Part shown: one piece after another, positions 26,801 to 35,685 of the stretch
Numbering within the stretch: the first letter of the stretch is position 1
Layout: every line of letters begins with the position of its first letter
Source: Meandrina meandrites
Lineage: Eukaryota > Cnidaria > Anthozoa > Scleractinia > Meandrinidae
NCBI GenBank assembly: GCA_963693305.1
Contig: OY855912.1
Coordinates: 5,805,001 to 5,869,000, forward strand
Reading direction: 5' to 3'
DNA length: 64,000 bases
Notes under the pieces: model-generated
What the model was told of the DNA's origin: nothing
What the model saw: only the letters and a program-made list of their open reading frames with translations
Databases searched by the model: none
Position numbers and translations under genes: made by a program

Positions 26801-29800
26801 TCATCACGTTTATCAATTTCGTTCGTATTGCTCGGCACCAGGAGATTTTTTCGGAAATCGCTCAAGGGAGCATGTACCTCCTATACCTGCCTCAATGTTG
26901 GCAAAGTTTGAACAAATTCTGTGAGAGCGTTATCGAAATTTTTGGGGATGAAGTTTCGAGGGTCATAAATACAGTAAAAAACATACTATTGAGATAATAG
27001 GGTAATATCTGAAGAACACGACGCGCTTTGGGAATGCAGTTTCATCTCATAGTAGTTTGATGCCATTTAAAATTGTGTATACAAAATTATGAGGATCGCC
27101 ACGACCGATTGCGAAAAAAACGGATTTGATGAACGTGCATTGAGGTGCTCTTGTTGCCACTTTTGTAAATAATTTGGTCTACACCTACAAATGTGATAAT
27201 TATTTGGAAACCGCTCGATGAATTTTTTTAGAAACTTGTCAATCTCGGGGTTTGTCATCAGTTTATATGGCCTGCAAGTTTCAAGGTCATTGAAAACACG
27301 TAAGGCAATAAAATCGGGGCTCCAATGTACTACTTTTTTCTCCCAGATTTTGTGTTTACAAGTGAGTGTCCTCATTATTCACGGGCATTGTATTCAACTT
27401 TCATTTTCACGTGCACAACTCAGCAAAAAATTCATTTGCATTTTTCAGTGAGTTTAGACTTTTTTCCTGATCTGTTGTTCTACACAAAAATAGCTTTTCG
27501 TTTCCTGGAGAAAGAGACCCTCGGCATTGCTGTATTACAGTCTAACGGCGTAACGAATATTATTACAGTTTTCAAGTCATATAAGCATGTTTCCCGAACA
27601 TTTTTAGAAAGCAATTGAGCGTTCTGTTTAATGCAAATGAATTTGTTGCTGAGTTATGCACGTGGACATGAAAGTAAGAAACAATACACGTGAATAATGA
27701 GGACACTCACTTGTAAACACAAAATCTGCGAGAGAAAAGTAGTACATTGGAGCCCCGATTTTATTGTCTTAAATGTTTTCAATGACCTTGAAACTTGCAG
27801 GCCATATAAACTGATGACAAACCTCGAGATTGACAAGTTTTTAAAAAAATTCATCGAGTGGTTTCCAAATAATTATCACATTTGTAGGTGTAGACCAAAT
27901 TATTTACAAAAAGTGGCAACAAGAGCACCTGAATGCACGCTCATCAAATCCGTTTTTTTCGCAATCGGTCGTGGCGATCCCCATAACTTTGTGTACACAA
28001 TTTTAAATGGCATCAAACTACTATGAGATGAAACTGCATTCCCAAAGCGCGAGGTTTTCTTCAGATATTACCCTATTATCTCAATAGTATGTTTTTTGCT
28101 GTATTTATAACCCTCGAAACTTCATCCCCAAAAATTTCGATAACGCTCTCACAGAATTTGTTCAAACTTTGCAAACATTGAGGCAGGTATAGGAGGTACA
28201 TGCTCCCTTGAGCGATTTCCGAAAAAATCTCCTGGTGCCGAGCAATACGAACGAAATTGATAAACGTGATGACGTCATTACGTTGCTATGACAACTCCGA
28301 TGTCAAAATAACACTGGTCATAACAAATTTTCATCTTTACCTAATTCAGCTGTGGTGATCGTTTTTCGATGGCATTGTTAATGACAGTCTGGTTAGTTCT
28401 CAAACTTGAGCGGTGTTGCCCCTAAAAAACCCAGTCGAGCCACCTTAAAAGAGCTAAGGTGTAAACTTTGACAGTTGATGAATGAATGAATTAATTTCAA
28501 TTATTCTTCAAAAGAGGGTGAGATAATAAGGTAAACAAAATACCATACTTTTAATTAAACGTCCTCTTCGCATTCTGTACTATCCTTTGATTCTCTGAGT
28601 TGACGTTTTTTTTTTTTTTCAAAAAACTTGTGCGTAATAAGAAAGAACGCAATACAAATCGACTGCTCTACGTTAACTCCCGAAATGAAGGAATGTGCTT
28701 TTTTACTGCCTTTTTTTCATCTGTGCAGGTACTCATTGGGATAATCTCAAGCCTCATTGTCTTCCCTATCAACTTGATTGTGGTTCAGATCTTTCGTAAC
28801 GTCCGCCCCAAGCCAAAAATCAAACCCAAAAAGGAAAACCCGTCACCGCCTGCTTTGTCGTTCACGCAAGAAAATCTTGAGAACTACAACCAACTGAAAG
28901 AATCTTCCGACGAGTCTGCCAAAGGATCCAACAACAGCCTAGATTCCTCGCGGGAAAAGAACAACAGGACACGGCTGTCAATCAATGACGTGCACACTGA
29001 CGTGGACCGCGCAAGTTTTACGGATAGTCCACTGCTTATCGATCGCAGGCTCAGCACAACATACGAGATAGGTAAGCGGGGTTTTCCTATCGTATTCTGG
29101 CATCCGCAAAGTATATGTTAATGCTCATGTTTTTTTAATCGTTTTCATAGCTCCCACTTCCCGCGCACGTCGGTTGCTGTTGTGGTTTAAAAAGAGGAAC
29201 ACTTTACCTTACTACTTCGTGTACGTTGCTTGGTTTTTACTCTTTGCCTTCACCACTGGATCAGCTGTGGTTGTCATACTTTATGGCATAGAGTTTGGAA
29301 ACATCAGGTCTCTTCAGTGGCTGTTTTCGTCGTGTGTCTCATTCGTGCAGGATGTGTTCATCACACAGCCACTCAAGGTACGCACATTCAGTTTAAATAT
29401 GGGTTATTGCCCAAGCATGAGGTCAATACGGTAGCAGTGTGTTGGCCATGCCCTGTTTAGCGTGTTTTTGGACCTAAACGCCGACGAGGTCAATAAACAA
29501 AGAATGAGGTCCATATCTTGCCATCAATGACTTTGATGTATTATGTGGCATAAAGAACAGCATTTTTCTTGCGGGACACAGCGGGCAGTATATATTAGAC
29601 TTATATTAAATGGCTGATAAAACTCAACTAAGAACTAAATAATGTGTTTTTGTAATATTAGGTACTCGGTTTGGCCGTGTTCTTTGCCCTAGTTGTCAAA
29701 AAACCGGACAAAGGCGAGTTCGAAATCACAGAGGAAGCGCTTCAACTTGCGGAGGACGAAGAATTTATCCAGCAAAGCGCGAATCCAGGCGAGACAAGGA

Positions 29801-32800
29801 ACAAGAAACCTAAGATTCTTCCACCCGATCAAGCAAGACTGATTGCCATGAGAGCGGCGAGAATGAAGGAACGAAAGATGTACTCTGTCATCCGCGAGAT
29901 TGTCACCTTCTATGTGTTTCTTGCGCTGTTACTGATGATAGCGTATACTCACCGTGACAAGATGGCTTTCTACCAGACTAAAAACCTTTTCAAAGAGATG
30001 GGCAGTAGATTTTCTAATGTGAGTATTGACCCATCGCATTGGGGCCCCTGTGGTCCGATGGCGCGGACTTTTTTCTTTTGTCTTGGTCTGATTAGTAACG
30101 TACACATACCGCAGGCAGATTATACAGCTTCTCTTGACTGACTCTATTGTTGTATTGCACGATTTGTGATCGTAGAAAGGAAATGTTTTTTTGGCGTTGA
30201 CGTTAGTCCCTCATGTTATATCATCATAGAAATACCGCGCTAACATGATTTCTTCAACGCTCGCTTAATTTCCCTTACATTGTTTTCTTAACAGATAACC
30301 TCGCAGAAAGAGTTTTGGAACTGGACTCGCACCGAGTTACTAAATGGCTTGTTTCCCAAGGCATGGTACAACGGCCAACCAAGAAAACAAGACGGTTTCA
30401 TGGTTGACGGGTACAGTCAGATGGTAGGGGGAGCAAGAATGAGGCTTGTCAGGATAAAGAGAGGTTAGTTTGTCACGAGAAATGTCACTCAAGGCAGTCT
30501 CACCAAGATTTAGTGCTACTTTGTTGGTGTTGATTGGAAATCCACTAATAGTTGCCTGGCGTTGCTAAAACGCACTGTACTGGTCCCGAAAGTTGTTTAA
30601 AACTGTTGTGGCTACAGACGGGTGGGAAAGAAATGGCCTAGAATTTGAAGACGTCGGGCCGACGTTTTCAAATTTCACAGTGTTATTGGAGGAAAATCAC
30701 TAAAAAAGACATTTATTATGGTTTGTTCAAATCTTAGAGAGTCAATTTGTGCCAATTTTGTTGTTCAAAGGTCATTTTGTTGATCAGTGAGTACAACTTG
30801 ATAATTCTATCATAGCCTGTGATAGACCTCTCGTGATACTGCCCCTTAACCCTGCTTCCATTCATAGCCAGGCTCGATTTAGACTGCGACCGGCCGGTTA
30901 TTGTTTCTGAAATCCTACGCGAGACCTGAAAAATTAAAATCATGCAAAAGTCGCGAGTTCACCGCTCGCTACTCGACGGATATCGATGTTCTCATAATTC
31001 ACATTCGTGTTTCCACGTCGCACGCTAGAAAAAGAAAGTGACTGCTCGCAGTTTTGGCTCGATATCACTTAGGGTGCTCGGTGCTAAAAAGCCAGTACTT
31101 TTAGCCGTCAAGGTCTCGTTTAGTGTTGCGCGCGAAGGAATAAAGAAATTTAGAAGAATATATAGAAGAAATATAGAAATATGTGTTTCAAAAGCTCGAG
31201 CTACGCCCAGCTTGGTCTCCTTTAGGGGCGTAATTCAAAATTTCCGACGAGCATCACCGCCCCGTTCCCCCAGGTAGTGCTCTCCCAGCTAAACGTTTAA
31301 AATGACCAGGCAGCTCACATCGGCAATTGTTACTTCATTTAGAATCCTGTCAAGTTCCTACAGAGGTGTATGGCATCACTCACGAGTGTTACGGCGAGTA
31401 TTTCATTACTAAGGACGATGAGGATGACTACACGGAGGGCTGGCAAAACATCACGACATACGACACGGAAATATCGTGGGACGACATGCAGTGGAGATAT
31501 CAAAACGGCACGCAGTTGGATGGATACCCCTTCTGGGCCACGCTTAACACATACAGCGGAGGAGGGTAAGTGTTGTCTTGATGTACCAACAAATTCTCGT
31601 AACTATCATTGAAAAAATACATGCCGATCAGTTATGAGGATTACTACTTTTAGGTTAATCGATCAGAAACAGTGCGAGTGGTTTGGAACTCTGTGACGTC
31701 AGATTTTCCTGTTTGTTGCTAAGCAACTTTCTCTGCCGAAAAAAGGGGCTGTGTAATGATTCTTAGAGTGGGTTATTCTGAGCGATAAAGATTTTTTGTT
31801 CTATCTCGAATCGAGTAGTACAATTTTTGAGTGAATTATTGATATTGTAAGCTGGGAATAATGAACTTTGATGTAGGGATGAGATTTCCGTGACCAGGCG
31901 AATTGAAAGAATAATGTAAAATTTAAAGAAGGAATCACTGATTGACCAATTTTAGTACCTTGCCTATCCTCAAGTTGGCTAACTTAACAAAACAATAAAC
32001 AACAACTGCAACAAGAAAGGGCAGAAAACAAATTTTCACAATGTTACCGAGCTAACGTTTTTCCTTGGAAATTTAATCCTTTCTTCCAGCTTTTTTTGCT
32101 TTTTCAGTGTGAACCAATGGTATGCAACTACAAACCGTTTAGAAAAGGGGGGAATTTTAGTACGCAACCACATTAAAGACCTTAATTTTTGCTGTTCTCT
32201 CTAGCAAATTCTTATATTCAGTGGCATAATTTTTGCTATTTATTATTTTTCTTTTTACAGCTATGTGATTGTTTTGGAACCTGGAATGGAAAACCGTGAC
32301 CGATTAGAAAAACTTCAGAACGATATTTGGGTCGAACGTCACGCACGCGCCGTCTTGACCGAGTTCACCATATACAACGCACAATCGAACCTGTTTTGTA
32401 TTGTCACGCTCGTGGCAGAATTTCCCGCCACAGGCGGCGTCATACCGCACGCTAGTATCCAAACCGCGCGCCTCTACGACTTCACCAACAGCACCATGTT
32501 CTTGGTACTGACGTGCGAGGGCATATTTGTGATGTTCATCCTGTTTTTCCTGTATCGCGAAGTCAAACACATCTATAAAACCGGTATCCAAGCTTACCTC
32601 AAAGAGTTCTGGAACTGCGTGGAGGTAGCCATCATCTTGTTCACCTTCGCAGCCATTGCGCTGTACATTTATCGCGCGCTCACAATCAGAAATGTCCTGG
32701 ATCTAGTGCGACATGACCCATTCAATTTCAAGAGCTTCCAGTTCGCCGGGTACTGGGACGAGACCTATACGTTCGTCGTGGCTATTATTGTCCTCCTTGC

Positions 32801-33536
32801 GAACATTAAACTGAACAAACTGCTCCGATTTAACAAGCGCTTCTCTCTACTGGCATCCACGCTCAAGTACGCTTACTATCCTCTGCTGATGTTTAGTATT
32901 GTGTGGGGCATAGTCTTCACCGCATTCACGCTGGTGGCAGCTTTGGTGTTTGGACCAGTGCTGTACAGCTATCGTAGTGTCGTTGCTTCTCTCACGTCGC
33001 TCCTGAGTCTGATGCTTGGGAGGACGGCTTACTTCGAGATGCGGGACACCAATCGCATTCTCGGCCCTCTGTTCTTCTTCGGTTTTATGTTCATGATGTC
33101 GTTCGTGCTAATCAACATGTTCCTGTCCATCGTGGTGGATTCCTTCCGCGTTGTGAAACACGACAACGACAAGCAGTCGAACGAGTATGAGATCGTCGAT
33201 TTCATCATCGAGCGCTTCAAGCTGTGGTCGGGAATCGGCAAGACACGCCGGCCTCACAGTAGAGGAAGAGTGCTGTGGGACACGGCAGCTTCACGTGTTA
33301 AGGCCGTGAACCTGATGGGCCAAAAACGCCACTCGACCATGATCACAGGTCTTCACGAGGACACAGTGTCAGAACTAGAGAACCGACTTGAAAAACTTAT
33401 TGACCGAACTGATGTGTTGTATGAAGAGCTTTTCCCCGAGAAGAGATTCAAGGTTCCAGGAAAGCGAGGGGGAAAGGGTTCGAAAGAAAGCAAACCGATT
33501 TCTAAGGCAGATCTCCTCGAGGGGCAAACCGGTTAA
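2659..33536 (+). CDS. polycystin-1-like receptor/channel (27 exons, about 2,835 aa)
   Basis: Exons: 2659-2709, 2850-2889, 8863-9225, 9612-9935, 10967-11130, 11864-12080, 12993-13369, 14115-14289, 14636-14894, 15269-16342, 17847-18176, 19159-19453, 20005-20175, 20522-20647, 21409-21571, 22163-22242, 22578-22841, 23646-24224, 24363-24578, 25171-25542, 26131-26403, 28729-29071, 29151-29377, 29662-30018, 30295-30463, 31343-31565, 32261-33536. Phases agree at every junction and the total is divisible by three. Order: signal peptide (1-30), WSC (31-115), PKD-like domains (about 152-260 and 512-770), REJ module (about 770-1490), GAIN with GPS (about 1670-1710), first membrane helix (about 1724), PLAT (1757-1880), ten more helices with a PKD_channel domain (about 2280-2700), C-terminal coiled coil. 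This is the polycystin-1 family layout; such proteins are large membrane receptors that pair with polycystin-2-type channels, often at cilia. Which vertebrate paralogue is nearest is unclear. Weak points: exon 4 could start at 9606; the exon 5 and exon 6 donors are inferred. Confidence 0.9.
5785..5954. repeat. 85-bp tandem duplication in intron 2
   Basis: Two neighbouring copies with a period of 85 bp, each containing actgcgaaatgtttgtcgag and caccagacacgacaaaccg, differ at only a few positions. No terminal inverted repeats are visible. This is a simple local duplication. Confidence 0.8.
6717..6891. mobile_element. pogo/Tigger-like MITE
   Basis: The ends are cagttgaatcccgataactc and its inverse (cgagttatcggtattcaactg). 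CAGTTGAA-type ends are characteristic of pogo/Tigger elements of the Tc1/mariner superfamily. A TA follows the right end; the left side reads CA, probably a mutated target duplication. Internally it repeats the motif ggttcgagttatc. It is non-coding, so non-autonomous. Confidence 0.75.
7062..7543. mobile_element. foldback MITE with about 84-bp inverted arms
   Basis: The arm at 7063-7146 and the arm at 7459-7542 are inverted copies (aaaggaaagcagcacatttt near the outer ends; gcgttgatgaacg near the inner ends). The 310-bp centre is AT-rich and non-coding. The superfamily is unclear because no clean target duplication is visible. Confidence 0.7.
7804..7933. mobile_element. short foldback element
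   Basis: Inverted ends gccacgtttaataaattcac and gtgaataaattaaaagtggc enclose a second small palindrome (aatcagaa ... ttctgatt). At 130 bp it can fold almost completely on itself. It is non-coding. Confidence 0.6.
8097..8466. mobile_element. MITE flanked by TA
   Basis: Begins gggagcttaagcaaactac and ends with the inverse (cattgcttaagctccc), with TA immediately outside both ends (8097-8098 and 8465-8466). Inner arm sequence is also shared (cgacggc). The length of 366 bp and TA duplication fit a non-autonomous Tc1/mariner-type element. It sits about 400 bp upstream of the WSC exon. Confidence 0.7.
8863..9225 (+). other. WSC domain exon
   Basis: The exon opens with DWYLGCF and has the spaced cysteines and the ELCFCKSG block of the WSC carbohydrate-binding-type domain. 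Cysteine spacing fits one complete domain. WSC domains occur in polycystin-1 and in fungal cell-wall sensors; a sugar-binding role is family knowledge, not something visible here. Confidence 0.85.
10571..10680 (-). repeat. tRNA-derived SINE fragment
   Basis: On the minus strand the head (10680 down to 10624) has a tRNA-like A box (tagctcagtgg) and B box (ggttccaatcc). Its anticodon loop carries ccggtat, the same heptamer as in the big tRNA-like array at 56-59 kb, although the rest of the sequence differs. It is degenerate and lies in polycystin intron 4. Confidence 0.55.
12347..12490. mobile_element. 144-bp MITE with perfect 22-bp inverted ends
   Basis: Starts tataccatgccatagaaaa and ends with the exact inverse. 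The core is AT-rich and non-coding. It lies in polycystin intron 6, just downstream of the inferred exon 6 donor. A TA duplication cannot be separated from the end itself, which begins TATA. Confidence 0.7.
13490..13800. repeat. G-rich low-complexity tract in intron 7
   Basis: Long runs of G and purines on the plus strand (cgggggggtgggggggtgc and similar). Open frames on the minus strand here are proline-rich translations of this tract and are not considered genes. The G-runs could form quadruplexes. Confidence 0.6.
13840..13975 (+). repeat. diverged single copy of the tRNA-like 249-bp unit
   Basis: Similarity to the array units at 56-59 kb covers both the tRNA-like body (tttcatagcttagtcagtag ... 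ggtcacgggttcgaatcccg) and its 5' flank (cagaacccac ... agctcccaacgtgtgg against gagaactcac ... cgctcccaatgtgtgg). It has many substitutions and a small insertion in the anticodon arm, so it is an old dispersed copy, not a working tRNA. It lies in polycystin intron 7. Confidence 0.7.
16524..16732. mobile_element. MITE, possibly PIF/Harbinger-like
   Basis: Inverted ends ggcggcggcaaacgaggac and its near-inverse (gtcctcgtttgccaccgcc), flanked by TTA-type sequence. Internal repeats of gaaacatttcgtgtccg strengthen the foldback. It lies in polycystin intron 10. Confidence 0.6.
17088..17268. mobile_element. foldback MITE (aataggccattttcg family)
   Basis: Begins ataggccattttcgag and ends with an inverse-like gaaatggtctat. 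The arms also share gtttcaaaacgagtct and agactcgttttgaaac. It appears to be the same family as the element at 48167-48344, judged by the shared ends. Confidence 0.6.
17764..17790. repeat. poly-G run
   Basis: More than 20 consecutive G on the plus strand, about 60 bp before polycystin exon 11. Its length is probably polymorphic and error-prone in sequencing. Confidence 0.7.
18566..19128. mobile_element. TTAA-flanked MITE interrupted by a SINE
   Basis: Left end agctggtttacattagcg and right end cgccagcgtaaactagccc are inverse-like. TTAA lies directly outside both ends (18562-18565 and 19129-19132). The interior is rich in repeated ttccgattccgcttccgc. A complete SINE (18829-19106) with its own target duplication is inserted near the right end, so the MITE is the older element. 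TTAA duplication suggests piggyBac-type mobilisation. Confidence 0.65.
18829..19106 (-). mobile_element. tRNA-derived SINE (family A), intact insertion
   Basis: Read on the minus strand it has a tRNA-like head with degenerate A and B boxes, then the block shared with the copies at 41.6, 45.4 and 53.4 kb (tcttgggcaagacactttac; ctggactagtatcccatcc in the same strand sense). A 13-bp target duplication, ttcgccagtgtaa / ttcgccagcgtaa, at 18816-18828 and 19107-19119, brackets it exactly. Confidence 0.8.
19495..19565. repeat. G-rich low-complexity tract
   Basis: Long G runs broken by single A, starting about 40 bp after the donor of polycystin exon 12. Proline-rich translations on the minus strand are artefacts. 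Confidence 0.6.
19777..19857. mobile_element. 81-bp near-perfect hairpin element with 9-bp target duplication
   Basis: Arms tagcctgcgaacgca and tgcgttcgcaggcta, then gtatttccggctgtcgctt and its exact inverse, leave a loop of only about 7 nt. The 9-bp sequence gatgagagg is present on both sides (19768-19776 and 19858-19866), so the whole hairpin is one insertion. A 9-bp duplication points to a MULE-type transposase, by inference. Confidence 0.75.
20661..20857. mobile_element. MITE beside exon 14 of the polycystin-like gene
   Basis: Long inverted ends starting cctccgcaggcaact and continuing through actgacggaggactagggac; the inner arms agtgaacgagaaagactagg and cctagtctttttcgttcact also pair. 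The left end lies about 13 bp after the exon 14 donor, so the hairpin is very near the splice site. Confidence 0.7.
23014..23260. mobile_element. TAA-flanked MITE (PIF/Harbinger-like)
   Basis: Begins aggcctggcaaaacgaaac and ends with the inverse (gttttgtcaggcct); TAA flanks both ends (23011-23013, 23261-23263). The interior is full of gaaacatg/catgtttc motifs. Three-base TWA duplications are typical of PIF/Harbinger elements. Confidence 0.65.
23292..23433. mobile_element. MITE with poly-C core
   Basis: Inverted arms taatgactgacccctcggg and cctcaggaccagtcatta, with inner arms aattttgtttccctagaatc and gattctcgagaaacaaaatt. The centre is a run of about 25 C, whose length is probably unstable. 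Confidence 0.7.
24174..24431 (+). other. GPS autoproteolysis motif (GAIN domain)
   Basis: Split between exons 18 and 19: CMYW, W, EEGCK, then TQCQCNHATFYGS. The Cys/Trp pattern matches GPS motifs of polycystin-1 and adhesion GPCRs, which self-cleave before a Thr or Ser. The residue before the Thr is Ala where Leu or Ile is usual; cleavage is therefore likely but not certain. The first membrane helix (FAMLVFVVVIFSIYFVGLIW) follows within about 35 residues. Confidence 0.85.
24690..24860 (+). repeat. SINE-like fragment
   Basis: Contains a tRNA B-box-like ggttcaagtcc followed by ctccctgccactaa, a block also seen after the tRNA-like head near 63.2 kb. The A box is not clear. The fragment lies in polycystin intron 19. 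Confidence 0.4.
25171..25542 (+). other. PLAT/LH2 domain exon
   Basis: A single phase-0 exon encodes the whole PLAT domain: YRYELTLWTGMRRNAGSKSK, VSIILYGDEQDSEARAL, DTFLLTTPFDLG, IRIWHDNAGGSWFLSRIMV and YYFICNRWL. It lies on the first cytoplasmic loop, as in all polycystin-1 proteins, where it binds lipids and partner proteins. The next exon carries the conserved HLWFSVLARP and FTRVQRLSCC blocks. Confidence 0.92.
25574..25958. mobile_element. TTAA-type MITE
   Basis: Left end agggacactgtcgcaaattt and right end aatccttgtgacagtgcccct are inverse-like. TTAA follows the right end; the left flank is TTGA, probably a one-base decay. It is in intron 20 between the PLAT exon and the next exon. Confidence 0.6.
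26629..28445. mobile_element. 1.8-kb foldback element with about 0.8-kb inverted arms
   Basis: The outer end ggtggctcgactgggtttt and its inverse are flanked by TTAA (26625-26628 and 28446-28449). The inverted similarity continues for roughly 820 bp on each side, leaving a spacer of about 170 bp (about 27456-27621). Open frames of about 100 codons occur in mirror positions in both arms, but they resemble no known protein, and the arms do not encode a transposase that I recognise. The element fills most of polycystin intron 21. Confidence 0.8.
30295..33536 (+). other. polycystin channel domain and C-terminal tail
   Basis: Exons 25-27 encode the extracellular polycystin domain (FWNWTRTELLNGLFP, YSQMVGGARMRLVR, CYGEYFITKDDEDD) and the last five helices. 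The final exon holds helices S2 to S6. The pore region reads SLLSLMLGRTAYFEM, so the LGD filter of polycystin-2 is LGR here (Arg codon 33021-33023). S6 is followed by a basic tail and a predicted coiled coil (VSELENRLEKLIDRTDVLYE). The stop is TAA at 33534-33536. Confidence 0.9.
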
Positions 33537-34385
33537 AGGCGGGAACTTAAAACTAAGGGAACTCCACAGGGGTGGGTTTTTTTGTGTAACATATCACCTG
33601 TTCAATATGGCGCGTACTTTATTTGTAATTAAGACTCTTAATTAGGATAGATTTCAATCCCCTCCCATGCAGGGTTTTCTCGAGCAGCCAATCCCAGTCC
33701 CTAGAAGAAACGATTAAGACCAAGCTTGTCCTCAGGATCTCGCATTCAAATCAAAGTAGCGTAGACTGCAAAACTGTCGTATTTTTTGGCGGCGCTTCGA
33801 ACAAAAGAACTGATATGAGAGAGTGTCAAGGCTGGTGATGATCCTAAATGGAAAAAAAATTGACAGGTTTAGCATCGTTATTTTAGGTACTGAGATGATT
33901 AAATCGAAAAGTGCTACTTTTTGTAAGTTAATTTAAACTCAATCTCGAGTATCTTCGGAAGTGAAGCACGAAGGAGCAGTTAGTTGAGCGATGCTTTTGA
34001 AAGGCGAGCCTGGGCATGCGAGTTTCCGCCAAAAATCCGATGTTTTCGGGCTTCCAATCAGAACTTTGCAAGTTCGCTCGTTTGGGTAAAATACTATTTG
34101 TGAATAATTGAATTATCTACACTGACAGATATTGGTAGTTAGCTTTCAACCAGTTTACACTACATTGCAGTTTCTTTCGTGCATTCGTTAAGTCATGTTC
34201 ACTCGCTGGTGCATTACACATATATAAATTAATATAAATATAATTGTTGTGTGTAGAAAATCAGTAAGCTATTTAAAATGATTTGATTTATTTGAGCCTT
34301 CCAGTCTCAGATAATTCTTTTTCTTGATTCTCTCAACGGGGATCTTCTTGTATAATTTCCTTTTAAACGAGGAAGAATTCATGAA

Positions 34386-34453
34386 AATAAAGCGAAACAC
34401 AAGCGCATGTTCGTATTATTAACGTAAGATTATGTAAATGACACGACAATAAA
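34386..34453 (+). terminator. candidate poly(A) signals for the polycystin-like gene
   Basis: AATAAA occurs at 34386-34391 and again at 34448-34453, about 0.9 kb after the stop codon. No nearer canonical hexamer was noticed on the plus strand. The assignment rests on position only. Confidence 0.35.
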
Positions 34454-34840
34454 GTATAAAAATAAATACTTTGATTCTCAGAAATAGTTTGATTCTCAGC
34501 AGCTCATTCTTTTCTCTAGAACCGATGTTAAAAAGAATTCTTGAAAAAAGTATTTGGACTTTCAACCATTTGGGTTTCCATGAAATTATATATAACCATT
34601 AATCTTTAGCGGTGTAATTTTCTCAATTTTTCGCAATCTGGTTGATAAAAATTTACACTCAACTTGGAAAATTGAAACTTGTCTCAAAGCTAACGGGACT
34701 CGACAGCTTGTTCCAGAAAATTAGAACATTATTTTTATCAGTTACACCGCAGCATTTCAAAGTAGCACGGAAACATCCCGTTTGACTTCCAGCTACTTGG
34801 TGATCAGTTGTGTAGCAGGAAATAACTCGGCTTATACCTG

Positions 34841-35090
34841 ATTCGCTCTAACAAAACATGTTTAGTTAAACCAGGTTTAAGAAAATAAAAATCAGCAACA
34901 GACAACTCAGGACAGACTAAATTTTACATAGGGTTCAAGTATGCTCTAACTTGTGCTTGGCATTGTGCCAAATTTGAAGTCGATAAACATCAGTCGGCAA
35001 TTTCCATGAAGGAAACAATTTTAAACCGTGTTTAACTAAACAACATTTTAATAGATTTAAGCTTTGGTGTGAATGGGGTATTAGTCGCCA
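34841..35090. mobile_element. MITE, same family as 52662-52912
   Basis: Ends with gctttggtgtgaatggggta, and has the inner arms acatgtttagttaaaccagg and ccgtgtttaactaaaca. The copy at 52.7 kb shares the end and the inner motifs in inverse order. The left end here is diverged. Confidence 0.6.
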
Positions 35091-35139
35091 ATGATGCGCT
35101 GTGCACTAATGATGAGCCCCTTTTCTCACTACAACAACC

Positions 35140-35235
35140 TTATCACAAGCACTGGTTCTCGTCAAATTAAGCCCTGTCGGGCGGGGTTAGAACTGGGATG
35201 GGTGATCAAATGAGACCAGTTCCCGTATTGCAGGC
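35140..35235 (+). repeat. 5S-rRNA-derived relic
   Basis: In order it shows atcac, gcactggttctcgtc, ttaagccctgtcggg, ggttagaactgggatgggtg, and ends attgcaggc. These match the order of conserved 5S rRNA blocks, including the internal control region (gttagtacttggatgggtga in a typical 5S gene). It lacks about ten bases mid-molecule, has other indels, and cannot fold normally, so it is a pseudogene or the head of a 5S-derived SINE. Confidence 0.65.
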
Positions 35236-35591
35236 CTTGATTTTTACTTTCTTTCTTGCGGCTTCTGGTACCTTTTTGGTTTTTTCTCACCTTCTTTTTT
35301 ATATTAGCCTCCTACACGGGTCCTACAAAGACGGCTCGTGACGCAATCGTTCCTCCTCAGGAAAGAGTGCGTGACAGCTGATTTTATAAGGGAGCCCTCG
35401 GGTTATGTTGACACTTCGGATACACTGTGCTAATGTCCATAATTGTGTACCATGATAGTTTCCATCATCTGATCGCCTGTTTTCTTGGCATTGCAAGGTA
35501 CCACTGACCAGAACATATAATAATAAAAATACATTTCTATAGAAACCAACTTTTTAGTTTGTTTTTCCTCTCAACCCTCTCAACCGTCTCT

Positions 35592-35632
35592 CAACCTCGT
35601 TCCCAGGGTCTACTCCGCAAGGAACGAGGTTG
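35592..35632. repeat. short hairpin (caacctcgttcc / ggaacgaggttg)
   Basis: A 12-bp perfect inverted repeat with a 17-nt loop, about 55 bp before the THOC6 start codon. The motif aacctcgt/acgaggtt also ends the palindromic insert at 61320-61386, so it is probably a minimal mobile element. Confidence 0.45.
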
Positions 35633-35685
35633 GTTTAGTCTCCGTTCAAAAGTCAGCGGTAATCCATAAAGCGGTAAATACAAAG

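Larger units (their letters stand above)
33537..35685. other. intergenic region between the polycystin-like gene and THOC6
   Basis: No coding exon seen. It contains the presumed 3' UTR of the polycystin-like gene, a MITE (34841-35090), a 5S-rRNA-derived relic (35140-35235), a short hairpin (35592-35632) and the presumed THOC6 promoter. The remainder is AT-rich and without recognisable features. Confidence 0.55.

Noticed and set aside
27067..28026. Mirror-image open frames of about 100 codons in the 1.8-kb foldback
   Set aside because: They occur in both arms because the arms are copies of each other; no resemblance to a transposase or other known family, and stop codons interrupt any extension.
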